A stretch of DNA of 64,000 nt from Adenophora triphylla var. japonica. Taxonomy: Eukaryota; Streptophyta; Magnoliopsida; Asterales; Campanulaceae. The stretch is taken from positions 1 to 64,000 of the forward strand of contig JAFEMH010005390.1 in NCBI GenBank assembly GCA_022495995.1, given 5' to 3'. This document shows, in pieces, positions 20,191-31,146 of the stretch (position 1 is the stretch's first letter; each line of letters opens with the position of its first letter). A program made the position numbers and the translations under genes. Below the pieces are notes generated by a model. That model saw nothing but the letters and a program-made list of their open reading frames with translations. It was not told the DNA's origin and did no database searches.

Positions 20191-20308
20191 TGTTGAAGTC
20201 CCATGTATCCCACATCAACTTGGAGAATATAAATGATCCACTATATAAGGTTGGTTAACCTCACCCCTTAACAAGGCCTTTTAAGGGGATGAGGACCCAA
20301 TTCTAACA
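20191..20308 (+). repeat. TRIM LTR 4
   Basis: 118 bp, ending at the right TSD GCATA. Confidence 0.92.
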
Positions 20309-21407
20309 GCATATAAAGTAAAATAACCAATAGTTAGAACAATGGCAGCCCCACCCATTGCCAATTTAGCTGGACAAACTCGTAATTTTGACCTCCCGTG
20401 GAGCACCGCATCTGTGCTCACCTGCTCAGCCGCTGACGGTAGCTTCCGTGTCGTCTGAGCTCCCTTCGCATTTCCTGATCCTACCATTTCTCTCTCTATA
20501 CAATTCTCAAATGTTTTCTCAATATCATACAAGTTGTTTGCTAATTATTTGAGCATGGGTTCATAAAAGGGGAGATAAAATAGGGAGGTGTTAGAGAAAT
20601 AAAAGGAGTGGGGGTTGACAAATGGACTTACTACCATTTTGCCAGTGTCTTTCTGGTTCTCCGAGTTTACTGACAACACTTGGACAATAGATTTTTTTTC
20701 TCAAAATAGCATTTTTTTTTAAAGAAAGTATTTTCTTATATAATGCATGTTATTAATAAGTTTCAGTAATGGCATATAACAATTGAATGAATTTAGGAGG
20801 ACAACAATGGTCATTTTCCATATTCTACAAACTAATGCAATGTTATTAACAAGTTTCAGTAATTTACATACATACCCTTAACGCCTGTGAAAAAGGATGC
20901 AATGGAGAGAGAGAGAGAGCATAGCCACTCAGACCTGCCATTGATCTGTTTTTGACCTGCCATTGATCTGTTTTTGACTTTCCATTTTAAGAACTTAGAT
21001 TATTTTCTTGCTTGATCTCAAGGCATAGCTCATAATTGATTTGCTAATGGCCAATATTAGTGCTTGATGTCATTTCTGTCCCATATTTCGTGCATTTCCA
21101 CAGCATCGGTTTATGAATCTTTTATTAGCTCAGCTTGTCAATTTGGGGTCGGGATAGTCCATTAACAAGCAGAAAGCCACAAATTCATGACCGTTTATAT
21201 GGAGTTCGGAATGGTAACTAGCAGCAATTACAAAATAGGAACTCTAAATTAATTAGGAAGCTCACTTAGTCCCAATTTCATAATCTGAATGATAATGTTT
21301 GGATATTCAAAATTTGTTGTTTATGTGATTCATCGTTTTCTCGATGAAAATCCAGTTTTAACTTTTATAGATTAGAGTTTTTTCTTTAAATAGCGTATTT
21401 CGTTCTC

Positions 21408-21543
21408 CTTTGGTGATCATAAGGTCACGGGTCCGAACCTTGGCGAACAGCCTCTTGGCAATTGTCAGGGGAAGACTCTAGCAAATGGTTCCCTCTCCCA
21501 ACCCCCGCTTGGCGCACCGGGGTTTGCCCTTCTTTTTTTTTAC
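21408..21543 (+). mobile_element. tRNA-derived SINE (Au-like) in intron 2
   Basis: 136 bp with a pol III B-box-like GGTCCGAACC (21429-21438), the plant Au-SINE-like AACAGCCTCTTGGCA block, GCACCGGGGTTTGCCCTTC and a T-run 3' end. A 14-bp TSD CGTATTTCGTTCTC is present at 21394-21407 and 21544-21557. Confidence 0.85.
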
Positions 21544-21628
21544 CGTATTTCGTTCTCGGTTTAACACCTTGTCAATACATTGAATTGCATTGAGTGAAAC
21601 CTTCAGCAAAGCTGTCCCCGTTTTGCAG

Positions 21629-21712
21629 AATGTTCATCAAGGGTATCTGGATCAAACATTGGAGCGCTTTCTGAAGGCAAGAGAAGGGAATGTCACCAAA
21701 GCCCACAAAATG
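21629..21712 (+). CDS. SEC14 gene exon 3
   Basis: 84 nt, coding NVHQGYLDQTLERFL and on to AHKM, the CRAL-TRIO N-terminal helix pair. Flanked by TTTTGCAG and GTTAGA. Confidence 0.88.
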
Positions 21713-21812
21713 GTTAGATCCGTTCGATATTCGTTACTTCCTTAATTGATGAATTAGGATCATGTTCTTTATCTTTCTGAAGTTAACACTGGATCCTTGT
21801 AAAATGTTTCAG

Positions 21813-21866
21813 TTGGTGGACTGCTTAAATTGGAGGATTCAAAACAACATTGATGATATATTAGCT
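21813..21866 (+). CDS. SEC14 gene exon 4
   Basis: 54 nt, coding LVDCLNWRIQNNIDDILA, with the conserved Trp-Arg of the N-terminal lobe. Flanked by TTTCAG and GTAAGT. Confidence 0.88.
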
Positions 21867-21894
21867 GTAAGTATTTTTACTACAACATTATATA

Positions 21895-22080
21895 TTCCCT
21901 CCCCCCCCCCCCTCCAAATAAAAGGCCCCATTTGACAAGTCAAACTTTTTAAGGATGGTGTTTTGCTTGCTTTTTACCTTCATTAAGTTGCACTAAAATT
22001 ATTGCTCCTTGTAGAGTTTGAACCTTTTTCTGTCACAAACCAAAATGGAAAGAGGGACTAATTGTTTGGCATAGAGGGAG
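21895..22080. mobile_element. Stowaway-type MITE in intron 4
   Basis: The ends TTCCCTCC...AGAGGGAG are inverted and flanked by TA on both sides. 186 bp, non-coding; a C11 run near the left end. Confidence 0.6.
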
Positions 22081-22242
22081 TATTAGAGATATTGAACTGT
22101 ATCAGCTTGATGCATTTATTAGTGCTTGGGCTTGCCTGTTTTATGCATGATTTCTGATGACCTAGCCGAGCAGAACTCTACTTTCTGTATAGCGGCTGAT
22201 AAGCTTTCAATGTTCTGATTTTGTATCTTCCTTTAAATGCAG

Positions 22243-22320
22243 AAACCGATACTTCCAACAAATTTCTACACAGGAGTGCGTGACACACAGCAAATAGGAT
22301 TGTCAGGTTACACAAGAGAG
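22243..22320 (+). CDS. SEC14 gene exon 5
   Basis: 78 nt, coding KPILPTNFYTGVRDTQQIG and on to SGYTRE, entering the lipid-binding domain. Flanked by AATGCAG and GTGCAC. Confidence 0.87.
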
Positions 22321-22477
22321 GTGCACTTACTCATGCTTTCTTTTTCTTTTTCTCCAGATTTCCTTTTAACACTCTTTATTAGGCCTCTCTTGCTTCTTTG
22401 ACGTAATTAAAAATACTTTCATACTTTGTAATCTTATTTTTTGTTTTGCTTATAAGTTGTGGCGGCTTCTATGACAG

Positions 22478-22531
22478 GGTGTTCCAGTCTTTGCCATTGG
22501 AGTGGGTCTCAGCACATATGATAAAGCATAT
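22478..22531 (+). CDS. SEC14 gene exon 6
   Basis: 54 nt, coding GVPVFAIGVGLSTYDKAY. The donor GTAAGT is followed only 18 bp later by the LTR of element E. Confidence 0.88.
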
Positions 22532-22549
22532 GTAAGTACTCATAATATC

Positions 22550-23402
22550 TGTTGGACTTTTGGTATGGCTTCTCAAGAACTTAACTGAAACTTGACAGAG
22601 AATTTAACGGAGATTGGAAAAATTAGGAGACAAGTCGAGTCTTGTATTGTATACAATCTCCGTAATAGTTATTTGTCTCGCACAGATGCTTACGGTTGAA
22701 TAACAAAACTCTCGTAAGATAAAACGACTTTATAATTAGTTATAAGGAGCACTCCAATATAACTAATCTAACGAACAAGTGATTGTTTAGAACTTTGGAC
22801 TTGAAGAAAGAATGCAACAAGATGCCAATGATTTTACTTGGTTACACTAACTCAAGAAGGGTAGGAGAGGCTAGAAAATCAGTATGAATGAATTGAAATT
22901 CGGAGGGAAACTATATAAGGAGAGTCAAAAGGTTTGTGTCTTTTTCATTGAAAAGATGCAACTTTTCGAACAGCAGTGAAGGGCACGACTCATGCCCTTT
23001 GGCACGAATCGTGCTCACGACTCGTTCTCAAGCCACAACTCGTTCTGATCAGAATTTGAGCCAAAATTCATTAAGGTCCATTCGTGCTCACGACTCGTGC
23101 CCAGAGTCCCCACTCGTTCTGATCACCAGAGTGCACAATCTCATTAGCCAAAACACAGTTTAACTCCAATTAAATCCAAACGATCTAATTGACCCTTTTA
23201 ACCAACTCTCGTTAAGTCACAAAACTTTGTCATTAATTTCTCATTCACCCGGAAATGGTTTTTGAGACAATAAATGAGTTTCATAGTCTACACTAAATGT
23301 AGAATACATTTTGTAACTTGCTTCGTTAACTATTTAACGAATTCCATTAGGAAGTTAGGTCAACGTTAAGTCAAACTTAACTTTCGTTACCCATTTCCAA
23401 CA
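22550..23402 (-). repeat. 3' LTR of element E (853 bp)
   Basis: TGTTGG...CCAACA, flanked by the TSD at 22545. It contains paired ACGACTCGT-type palindromes at 22983-23119. About ten substitutions separate it from the 541-nt copy at 39185-39725 by eye. Confidence 0.9.
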
Positions 23403-23413
23403 ATCCCCCACAT
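23403..23413 (-). promoter_or_regulatory. Polypurine tract of element E
   Basis: On the minus strand ATGTGGGGGAT directly abuts the LTR start. Confidence 0.75.
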
Positions 23414-23910
23414 GAATGACAATTAATGCATGAATGCAATTTCGTCCAAAGTTCCGGCGAACTATTATTACATCGGGATAGATAGCTTGTGGCCTTGAAT
23501 CCTCCCTAGTGAAATATTATCGGATATACTAGCCATTTGGTAGCGAGTCGCTTTGAACCAGTGACTGTCGGATGTATACCAAGACAATAATACTCACATA
23601 ATAACAGCTCTAACAATTGTTGTTCTCACGTTTTGTCCATTTCGGCCCTGGACCGTATCTCATTCATAAGCGTTCATTTAGAGGCGGCCAAATTACCTCT
23701 CGCTTATATAGGTGATTCTCACTATAACGAGTATCATGCACTACTCCACCCGTAGGTATAGAAATCATTAAAAGTTTTCTCAACTTATCCTTACCACTGC
23801 TGCATGTGCTTGTACTTGGATGTTCTGGGAATGAGTATTCAACATCTCCAGGTTAATAAACCGAGTTGTTGTTTTCAAGTAACTCTACTAGAACTTATAA
23901 CTTGGTTATC

Positions 23911-24121
23911 TCATTGAACCAAGGGCCTGGGATCTCCATTTCTCAAGGTTGAGTGTCCCGCTATAAGTCCTTTTGTTGTGGGTTTTAAACCCATTCCCCT
24001 TAACAGTTTATACAGTTGATCTCGATTTATACCTTTGGTAAACGGATCCGCTAAGTTATCACATGACTTTACATAATCAATAGTGATAATGCCATTCTTG
24101 ATCAACTGTCTAATGGTATTG

Positions 24122-24153
<32 letters not shown>

Positions 24154-25179
24154 GTACATACTATTCTGTGCCCTTCCAATTGCTGATTGACTATCACAAT
24201 GTATTAGTACAGCAGGCACAGGTTTGCTCCAACAAGGAATATCCTCCAGGAAGTTCTTAAGCCATTCTGCTTCTTCTCCAACTTTATCTAAAGCGATAAA
24301 CTCAGACTCCATCGTGGATCTAGCTATACATGTCTGTTTGGAGGATTTCCACGACACTGCTCCTCCACCTATTGTGAATACATATCCACTCGTGGACTTA
24401 GAGTCTTTCGTGTCCGATATCCAATTGGCATCACAGTATCCTTCTAATACTGCTGGATATTTCTTGTAAAGTATCCCATGGTTTAATGTATACTTTAAAT
24501 ATCTTAGTACTCTCATTAGTGCTTTCCAATGATCAGTACTAGGATTACTTGTGAACCCACTTAGTTTGCTCACTGAATATGCAATGTCTGGACGTGTACA
24601 ATTCGTTAAGTACATCAGACTACCAATTATTCTTGCATATTCCAGTTGAGAAACTGGTTCCCCTTTGTTCTTGGCTAAATGTAGAGCCATGTCTACCGGT
24701 GTCTTAGCCGGAGGGTCATCAATGACATTGAATTTCCGAAGAATATTCTCTAGGTAACGGGATTGTGAAAGAACTAATCCTTCAGATGTTCTAGAGATCT
24801 TTATCCCTAATATTACATCAGCTAATCCCATGTCTTTCATGTCAAAGTTCTTCTTTAACATGCCTTTGGTATTCATGATCAAATCATGACTACTTCCCAT
24901 TATGAGCATATCGTCTACATAAAGACAAACGATAACGAATGATTCGGATGTTCCTTTAATGTAGACACATTTGTCACATTCGTTAATCTTGAATCCATTC
25001 GATAACATGGTTCTATCGAACTTCTCATGCCATTGTTTAGGTGCTTGTTTTAGTCCATACAAGGACTTTACGAGTTTACACACCTTTCTTTCTTTACCAG
25101 GAATTGCGAACCATTCGGGTTGTTCCATGTAAATTTCTTCATCAAGTTCTCCATTTAGGAAAGCAGTCTTCACATCCAT
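23911..25179 (-). CDS. Element E reverse transcriptase core and RNase H
   Basis: A 422-codon [38 protein letters not shown], the catalytic [13 protein letters not shown] at about 88-100, the connection ([15 protein letters not shown]), [20 protein letters not shown], then RNase H with [48 protein letters not shown] and DPFTKGI. All catalytic acidic residues are visible, so the domains look intact. The frame change with the upstream ORF lies at 25180-25200. Confidence 0.93.
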
Positions 25180-25195
25180 TTGGTGTATCTCAAGA

Positions 25196-27940
25196 TTATG
25201 CGGCTTTGCACTTGATAGCTATGAGAACACGAATAGATGTGATCCTTGTGACAGGGGAGTATGTATCGAAGAAATCATATCCCTCTTTCTGTCTAAAGCC
25301 TTTGGCAACTAGCCTAGCTTTGTACTTATCGATTGATCCATCCGCCTTATACTTTCTTTTAAGGATCCATTTGCAACCTAATGGTTTGCAACCTGGAGGG
25401 AGATCAACTAATTCCCAAGTATTGTTGAGCATTATGGATTCTATTTCACTGTTAATAGCCTCTTTCCAGAACGAACTATCCGGACCGGATAAAGCTTCTT
25501 TAACAGTGGTTGGTTCGTTTTCTAACATGTAAGATAGAAAATCAGGACCAAAAGACTTTTCCACTCTTGCCCTTTTGCTACGTCTCGGTTCTTCATCTTC
25601 TATTTGAGAAGGACCGGTTCTAGACTCATATGTTCTCTTATTAGAACCTATGTCTTTTCTGTCCTTAGCCGGAAAGATGTTTTCAAAGAATACCACATTC
25701 CTTGATTTTATAGTAGTTCCTACATGCATATCAGGAATGTCCGACTTGTGCACTATAAAACGATAGGCACTACTATTATTGGCATATCCAATAAAAACAC
25801 AGTCAATGGTTTTTGGACCAATCTTGACTTGTTTCGGCTTAGGTACTTCAACCTTGGACAAACACCCCCACACTTTAAGGTATTTATAACATAGTCTATG
25901 ATTATGCCATAATTCATAGGGCGTTTTATCAATACCTTTCTTGGGTATTTTATTAAGAACATAATTAGAAGTGAGTATGGCTTCCCCCCACAAGTTGTCG
26001 GGTAATCCTGAACTTATTAAAAGCGCGTTCATCATCTCCTTGAGAGTACGGTTTTTGCTTTCAGCAACTCCATTAGATTGAGGGGTATATGGAGCCGTTG
26101 TTTGATGAATAATGCCGGATTCCCAACATAGTCCTTCAAACGGTGCTTCATATTCTCCACCTCTATCGCTTCTAATTTTCTTAATCTTCAAGTTAAGTTG
26201 ATTTTCAACTTCTTTCTTATAAGTCTCAAAAGCCACTAAGGCTTCATCTTTACTTCTTAAGAGATAAACATAGCAATACTTTGTGCAATCATCTATAAAT
26301 GTAATGATATACTTTTTATCTCCTCGAGTTTGCACAAGTTTTAAATCACATATATCGGTGTGAAGTAATTCAAGAGGAGTCGTGTTTCTTTCTATTGCAT
26401 TAAATGGCGATTTCGTCATTTTTGCCTCAATGCAAACTTCGCACCTATTAGTCGAGTCGGATTTAGTCATATGGATTAAATCTTGTTTCGCTAATTTCTT
26501 AATGGTGTCGAGGTTTACATGTCCTAATCTATCATGCCATAAATTAGAACTTTCTGACAAGTAAACATAAGAAACAACACTTTTATTCTTCGCACTATGG
26601 CGGATGATGTTCATTACATTCATCTTGAAAAGGCCCTCCTCGAGGTAGCCCTTTCCAAGGAACAAATCATTCTTAGTTATTACAAATTTGTCAGATTCAA
26701 ATATAAGTCTAAATCCGGCCTTACTAAGCAAAGCGCCGGAAACTAAATTTTTACGTATGTCTGGAACATGCAGCACATCCAACAAGGTTACTTCTTTTCC
26801 GGAAGTCATCTTCAATATCACGTTTCCAATGCCTTGAACATCGGAGGTCGCTGAATTTCCCATGTAGAGCTTCCTTCCGGAGATGGGAGTATAGAAGGAG
26901 AAACTCTCCTTATTAGCACAAATGTGGCGGGTAGCACCGGTATCTATCCACCAAGCTTTTGGATTATCATCCAAGTTTGCAACATTAGCCTCGAACACTA
27001 CCGCTGCAAAGTCTAGGTCCATGTGGTCAACATTATTCGCCTCTTTCTTCGGGAGACGACAGTCCTTTGCTAAGTGGCCCGGTTTGCCACAATTATAGCA
27101 AGTCCCCTTGAACTTCTTAGTTGTGGGGCCCTTGTTCTTTCCTTTCTTAGCATTCCCGGTATTTCCGGAATGCTTTCTCTTTGTGCCACTTGTGCTAGCC
27201 TCGGCGAGATTGACCTTAGCCTCCATCTTGCCCTTAGCATCCTTAGCCTCGTTGTTTCTATTGTTCTCTTCAATTTGAAGACGAACAACAATGTCTTCCA
27301 AGGACATCTCCTTGCGTTTATGCTTGAGATAGTTCTTGAAGTCCTTCCATGAAGGCGGCAACTTTTCAATGATTGATGCCACCTTGAATGGATCATTCAT
27401 GTTCATTCCCTCGGCATCAAGCCCATGTAGAATGAGTTGGAACTCATCCACTTGAGTTGTTACTGATTTGGAATCGACCATCATGAAGTCAAGATACTTA
27501 CCGACGACATATTTCTTTGACCCGGCGTCTTCGATCTTGTACTTCCTTTCCAAGGTGTCCCATAACGCCTTGGCTATCTCGACGTTACTATACACATTGT
27601 AGAGTGCATCGTCGAGTCCGTTTAGGATGTAATTCTTACACAAAAAATTACCATGAGCCCAAGCCTCCTTGGCCATAAGCCTTTGAGGGTCGGGATCGCC
27701 ATTTGCCACCGCCGGAGGATCTTCCTTTAAGAAGCGGTGCAAGCTTAGGGTAGTCAAGTAGAATAGCATCTTCTGTTGCCATCTCTTGAAATCCACACCA
27801 GTGAACTTCGGGGGTTTCTCACCATGACCCGGGTGATGCGGTGTATGAGCGGGTGCAACATTGTTGAACGTTGCGTCACCTTGAGAAGTAGGCGTTACAT
27901 TGCCTTGACTTGATGCGGTGGTGTCTTTCTCAGTTGCCAT
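25196..27940 (-). CDS. Element E gag, protease, integrase and RT start
   Basis: A 914-codon ORF without internal stops. Gag: [36 protein letters not shown]. Zinc knuckle [14 protein letters not shown] near residue 285, protease [12 protein letters not shown] near 330, pre-integrase [18 protein letters not shown] with CEVCIEAKM, and integrase [26 protein letters not shown] and [14 protein letters not shown] with all DDE residues. The RT entry ends [20 protein letters not shown]. Start: the first [16 protein letters not shown], only ~19 nt from the truncated LTR of element G, so its own promoter and leader are gone. Confidence 0.93.
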   Translation of the reverse strand: MATEKDTTASSQGNVTPTSQGDATFNNVAPAHTPHHPGHGEKPPKFTGVDFKRWQQKMLFYLTTLSLHRFLKEDPPAVANGDPDPQRLMAKEAWAHGNFLCKNYILNGLDDALYNVYSNVEIAKALWDTLERKYKIEDAGSKKYVVGKYLDFMMVDSKSVTTQVDEFQLILHGLDAEGMNMNDPFKVASIIEKLPPSWKDFKNYLKHKRKEMSLEDIVVRLQIEENNRNNEAKDAKGKMEAKVNLAEASTSGTKRKHSGNTGNAKKGKNKGPTTKKFKGTCYNCGKPGHLAKDCRLPKKEANNVDHMDLDFAAVVFEANVANLDDNPKAWWIDTGATRHICANKESFSFYTPISGRKLYMGNSATSDVQGIGNVILKMTSGKEVTLLDVLHVPDIRKNLVSGALLSKAGFRLIFESDKFVITKNDLFLGKGYLEEGLFKMNVMNIIRHSAKNKSVVSYVYLSESSNLWHDRLGHVNLDTIKKLAKQDLIHMTKSDSTNRCEVCIEAKMTKSPFNAIERNTTPLELLHTDICDLKLVQTRGDKKYIITFIDDCTKYCYVYLLRSKDEALVAFETYKKEVENQLNLKIKKIRSDRGGEYEAPFEGLCWESGIIHQTTAPYTPQSNGVAESKNRTLKEMMNALLISSGLPDNLWGEAILTSNYVLNKIPKKGIDKTPYELWHNHRLCYKYLKVWGCLSKVEVPKPKQVKIGPKTIDCVFIGYANNSSAYRFIVHKSDIPDMHVGTTIKSRNVVFFENIFPAKDRKDIGSNKRTYESRTGPSQIEDEEPRRSKRARVEKSFGPDFLSYMLENEPTTVKEALSGPDSSFWKEAINSEIESIMLNNTWELVDLPPGCKPLGCKWILKRKYKADGSIDKYKARLVAKGFRQKEGYDFFDTYSPVTRITSIRVLIAIKCKAA

Positions 27941-27958
27941 GGTATGAGAGTCTTAAGA

Positions 27959-29043
27959 AGCGTACGTGGGCGGTCGCCCACAAGGAGATGGGCGGTCGCC
28001 CATGTGTACAGTGCCTAATCCCTTTATACGAAAACCAACATGGGCGGTCGCCCATAAGGGCAAGGGCGGTCGCCCATCAAGACAGTCTCCAATGCCTTGT
28101 TTTCGAATAAACATGTGCGGTCGCCCATGACCCTTTGAGCGGTCGCCCAAGTCAACCATTGACTTGTGGGCGGTCGCCCATGGCACACTTGGGCGGTCGC
28201 CCATCACACCAGAATCCATAATTCTAATTTTGACAATTCGTTCGATGCGTGTGACCCCATAGGACTTTATTATGGATGTAATGAGTTCGATCACATCGAT
28301 CCTCATAAGACATGAGCGGACTCTAGCAAGCCATCATGCTTTCCCAAATAATATAATATCAAGTTCATTTTTCCTACATAGAACATATCACAATCCCATT
28401 GTCACACGATGTTATATTGAACATGAGTCATGGTCCACGTCAACTCATATTGTTCAATGCTTTCTCGTTACCAAGTAAATTGATTAAACGAATGATATTA
28501 ATCACATTAATTCATTCGGGCATGGCCATGCACTACATCAATCTTACTTACGAGTGGCCTAGCAAACATCTCTCTTTACGAGGGACAATTTTCCATCTTG
28601 ACTTATCATTCTTCCCAACAAGAATCATACCATGCCAATGATAGCCCTTATTGTCATCCGGTTAAATACAACGTTAAACTATATCAAACATGATAATCAT
28701 CGAGCGGAAGACGATGATAATCTCAGGTCAAAGGATATCAATGATATGACTATATGAGATTTAATTATGACATTTGACCATGACATAAATCTTCATAATG
28801 GGTCAAGTCCAGTACCTTGTTCTCTAACAAGTACCCATGAATCTAATGTGCATCTCCATGCATATAATCATCACATGACTATCCATTAGACTTCATACTA
28901 GTGCTTCATAAGTACTAGGGACACGATTATTATAACTAAACATGCAAACACATATAATAATCAAAGAAACATTCTCTTATATAAATGAACAATGACATTA
29001 CATAAAGGTCTATCTCTATAGGCCTAGGGCACTAACACCTACA
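27959..29043 (-). repeat. 3' LTR of element G, truncated
   Basis: Aligns with 38110-39184. It has eight GGGCGGTCGCCC-type motifs (27968-28202) in four pairs. The truncation point AGCGTACG is shared with 38110. Confidence 0.88.
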
Positions 29044-29079
29044 GTCTCCCACTTGCACTAGGCCCAATCATTCATGTAT

Positions 29080-29595
29080 CTTATACCCATGGACCTAACA
29101 TGACCATCATGTTTAGCTTGTGGTAAAGGCTTGGTGAGAGGGTCCGAGATGTTGTCATCCGTTGGTACCTTGCATATCTTGACGTCCTCCCTTTCACAGA
29201 TTTCTCGAATGAGGTGGAAACGTCTCAAAATGTGTTTGGATCGCTGATGTGACTTTGGTTCTTTTGCTTGGGCAATAGCACCATTATTGTCACAGAACAG
29301 CTCTATCGGGTTAGTGATGCTTGGAACGACTTCTAAGTCACTAACGAACTTCTTGATCCAAACCGCCTCCTTAGCCGCATCCGATCTTTGCTATGTATTC
29401 GGCTTGTTGTAGAATCGGCAACGGTGCTTTGCTTGGAACTCTTCCAACAAACAAAGACCTCCATTTAGCATAAACACAAACCAGATCGCGATCTATAGTC
29501 ATCTTTGTCGGTTTGGAAGCTTGCATCTGTGTAACCCTTTACAACCGTATCATCTTCCATTCCTCCAAATACTAAGAATACATCCTTAGTCCTTC
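29080..29595 (-). pseudogene. Element G RNase H, frameshifted
   Basis: Continues from RT. Fragments such as the RNase H end DNISDPLTKPLP-like text (near 29110-29160) and the DNNGAIAQAKEPKSHQRSKH-like helix (29230-29310) are in changed frames. No single ORF spans it. Confidence 0.7.
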
Positions 29596-31146
29596 TCAAG
29601 TACTTAAGGATATTCTTGGCACTATCCAATGGTTCTCACCAGATCGGGACCGGTATCTACTCGTTGCGCTTAGAGCATACGAGACATCGGGTCTAGTACA
29701 TAACATGGCATACATGATAGACCCAATTGCCGAAGCATATGGTATATCACTCATCCTCTTTCGCTCATCATTTGTCTTAGGACAATGAGTCTTGCTAAGA
29801 GTAATGCCGTGTCCCATTGGCAAGTTCCCTCTCTTAGAATTTTCCATGCGGAATCTTCTAAGGACCTTGTCAATATATGTACTCTGACTCAAACCAATCA
29901 TCCTTCTTGATCTATCTCTATAGATCTTGATACCAAGGATATAAGCCGCTTCACCCATATCTTTCATTGAGAAACATTTTCCTAACCAAGACTTAACAGT
30001 CTCAAGTGCAGGAACATTGTTTCCAATGAGCAAGATGTCATCGACATATAACACCAGGAATAGAACTATGCTCCCACTTATTTTCTTGTATACACAAGGT
30101 TCATCTTCGTTTTTGATGAAGCCAAACTCTTTGACTGATTCATCAAAACGTAGATTCCAGCTCCGGAAAGCTTGCTTCAATCCATAAATGGATCTCTGCA
30201 ACTTACACACTTTGTTAGAATCCTTTGGATCGACAAACCCTTCAGGCTGTATCATGTATACATCCTCAAGTAGGTTTCCGTTAAGAAACGCTGTTTTGAC
30301 GTCCATTTGCCATATCTCATAGTCGTAATATGCGGCTATGGCAATTAGGATTCTAATAGACTTAAGCATTGCTACGGGCGAAAAGGTTTCATCATAGTCA
30401 ACGCCATGAATCTGCCTATACCCCTTAGCAACTAGCCTAGCCTTATAAGTATGTACCTTCCCATCCATGTCGGTTTTCCTTTTGAAAACCCACTTGAACC
30501 CTATGGTTTTTACACCTTCGGGTGGATCAATCAAGTTCCAAACTTGATTATCGTACATGGATTTGATTTCGGATTCCATGGCTCCTAGCCATTTGTCCGA
30601 ATCAGGAGTGGACATCGCCTCTTGATAGGAAGTAGGTTCATCATTCTCAATGATTTCTACTTCATTACTTTCCGTCATGAGAAATCCATATCTCTCAAGT
30701 TCGGATCGTATCCTATCCGATCTGCGAAGAACTTGTGTATCTTGAACCGGTTCCACAACAGCTTGTGAATTTGGTTCCGTCTCTACCATTGGCTCTATGT
30801 CATTTTCAGGTTCTTGAATTTCTTCAAGATCAATTTTACTCCCACTAGTTTCTTTAGAGAGAAACTCTTTCTCTAGAAAGACACCGTGTCGAGCAACAAA
30901 TACTTTGTTCTCGGATTGGTTGTAAAAATGATATCCTTTCGTTTCCTTGGGATAACCAACGAAAATACATTTATCAGATTTAGGTGCAAGTTTATGTTCA
31001 GAAACCAATTTCTTTACATAAGCCTCACATCCCGAAATCTTCATGAAGGATAAGCTAGGCTTTCTTCCATGCCACATCTCATGTGGGGTTTTAGGAGCCG
31101 ATTTAGTAGGGACCTTATTAAGTGTGAAAGCAGTGTTTCCGGTCAT
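29596..31146 (-). CDS. Element G integrase C-terminus and reverse transcriptase
   Basis: A 516-codon ORF: TPHEMWHGRKPSLSFMKISG and FVGYPKETKGYHFYN end the integrase; an acidic linker (VETEPNSQAVVEPVQD) follows. RT reads [73 protein letters not shown] (Pro of the usual QAPR changed to Phe) and the catalytic LVLYVDDILLIGN. It ends in a frameshift at RNase H. Confidence 0.9.
   Translation of the reverse strand: MTGNTAFTLNKVPTKSAPKTPHEMWHGRKPSLSFMKISGCEAYVKKLVSEHKLAPKSDKCIFVGYPKETKGYHFYNQSENKVFVARHGVFLEKEFLSKETSGSKIDLEEIQEPENDIEPMVETEPNSQAVVEPVQDTQVLRRSDRIRSELERYGFLMTESNEVEIIENDEPTSYQEAMSTPDSDKWLGAMESEIKSMYDNQVWNLIDPPEGVKTIGFKWVFKRKTDMDGKVHTYKARLVAKGYRQIHGVDYDETFSPVAMLKSIRILIAIAAYYDYEIWQMDVKTAFLNGNLLEDVYMIQPEGFVDPKDSNKVCKLQRSIYGLKQAFRSWNLRFDESVKEFGFIKNEDEPCVYKKISGSIVLFLVLYVDDILLIGNNVPALETVKSWLGKCFSMKDMGEAAYILGIKIYRDRSRRMIGLSQSTYIDKVLRRFRMENSKRGNLPMGHGITLSKTHCPKTNDERKRMSDIPYASAIGSIMYAMLCTRPDVSYALSATSRYRSRSGENHWIVPRISLST

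Larger units (their letters stand above)
18971..20308 (+). mobile_element. TRIM retrotransposon tandem array: four LTRs, three internal regions
   Basis: The pattern is LTR (118 bp) - internal (635 bp) - LTR - internal (116 bp) - LTR - internal (116 bp) - LTR, flanked by the 5-bp TSD GCATA (18966-18970, 20309-20313). Each LTR starts TGTTGAAG and ends TCTAACA, followed by TGGTATCAGAGC (primer site) and preceded by GAGGGGGCG (polypurine tract). It has no gag-pol. It is a terminal-repeat retrotransposon in miniature, with unequal recombination giving the shared-LTR array. Confidence 0.9.
18896..20487 (-). pseudogene. Small single-pass membrane-protein gene copy, split by a TRIM array
   Basis: On the minus strand an ORF starts MVGSGNAKGAQTTRKLPSAA at 20487, passes through a hydrophobic segment (AKLAMGGAAIVLTIGYFTLY) and is cut by the TRIM at 20308. 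Beyond the TRIM (18965 down to 18896) the same frame continues HKKPEVTALDVAKVATG and stops, so without the insertion it is an 82-codon ORF. The 5-bp TSD falls inside the Tyr-Ala codons. I recognise a conserved-looking small plant membrane protein but not its name or function. It lies antisense in intron 2 of the SEC14 gene, perhaps as a retro- or transposed copy. The true start could be the upstream ATG at 20532. Confidence 0.6.

Noticed and set aside
18971..20308. Cassandra-type TRIM carrying 5S rRNA
   Set aside because: No 5S internal promoter boxes (A, IE, C) in the LTR.
27953..28306. Long ORFs on both strands across the GGGCGGTCGCCC repeats (also 38065-38371)
   Set aside because: They lie in the LTRs of element G and arise from GC-rich palindromes lacking stops; no domain, and not kept in frame between the two LTR copies.
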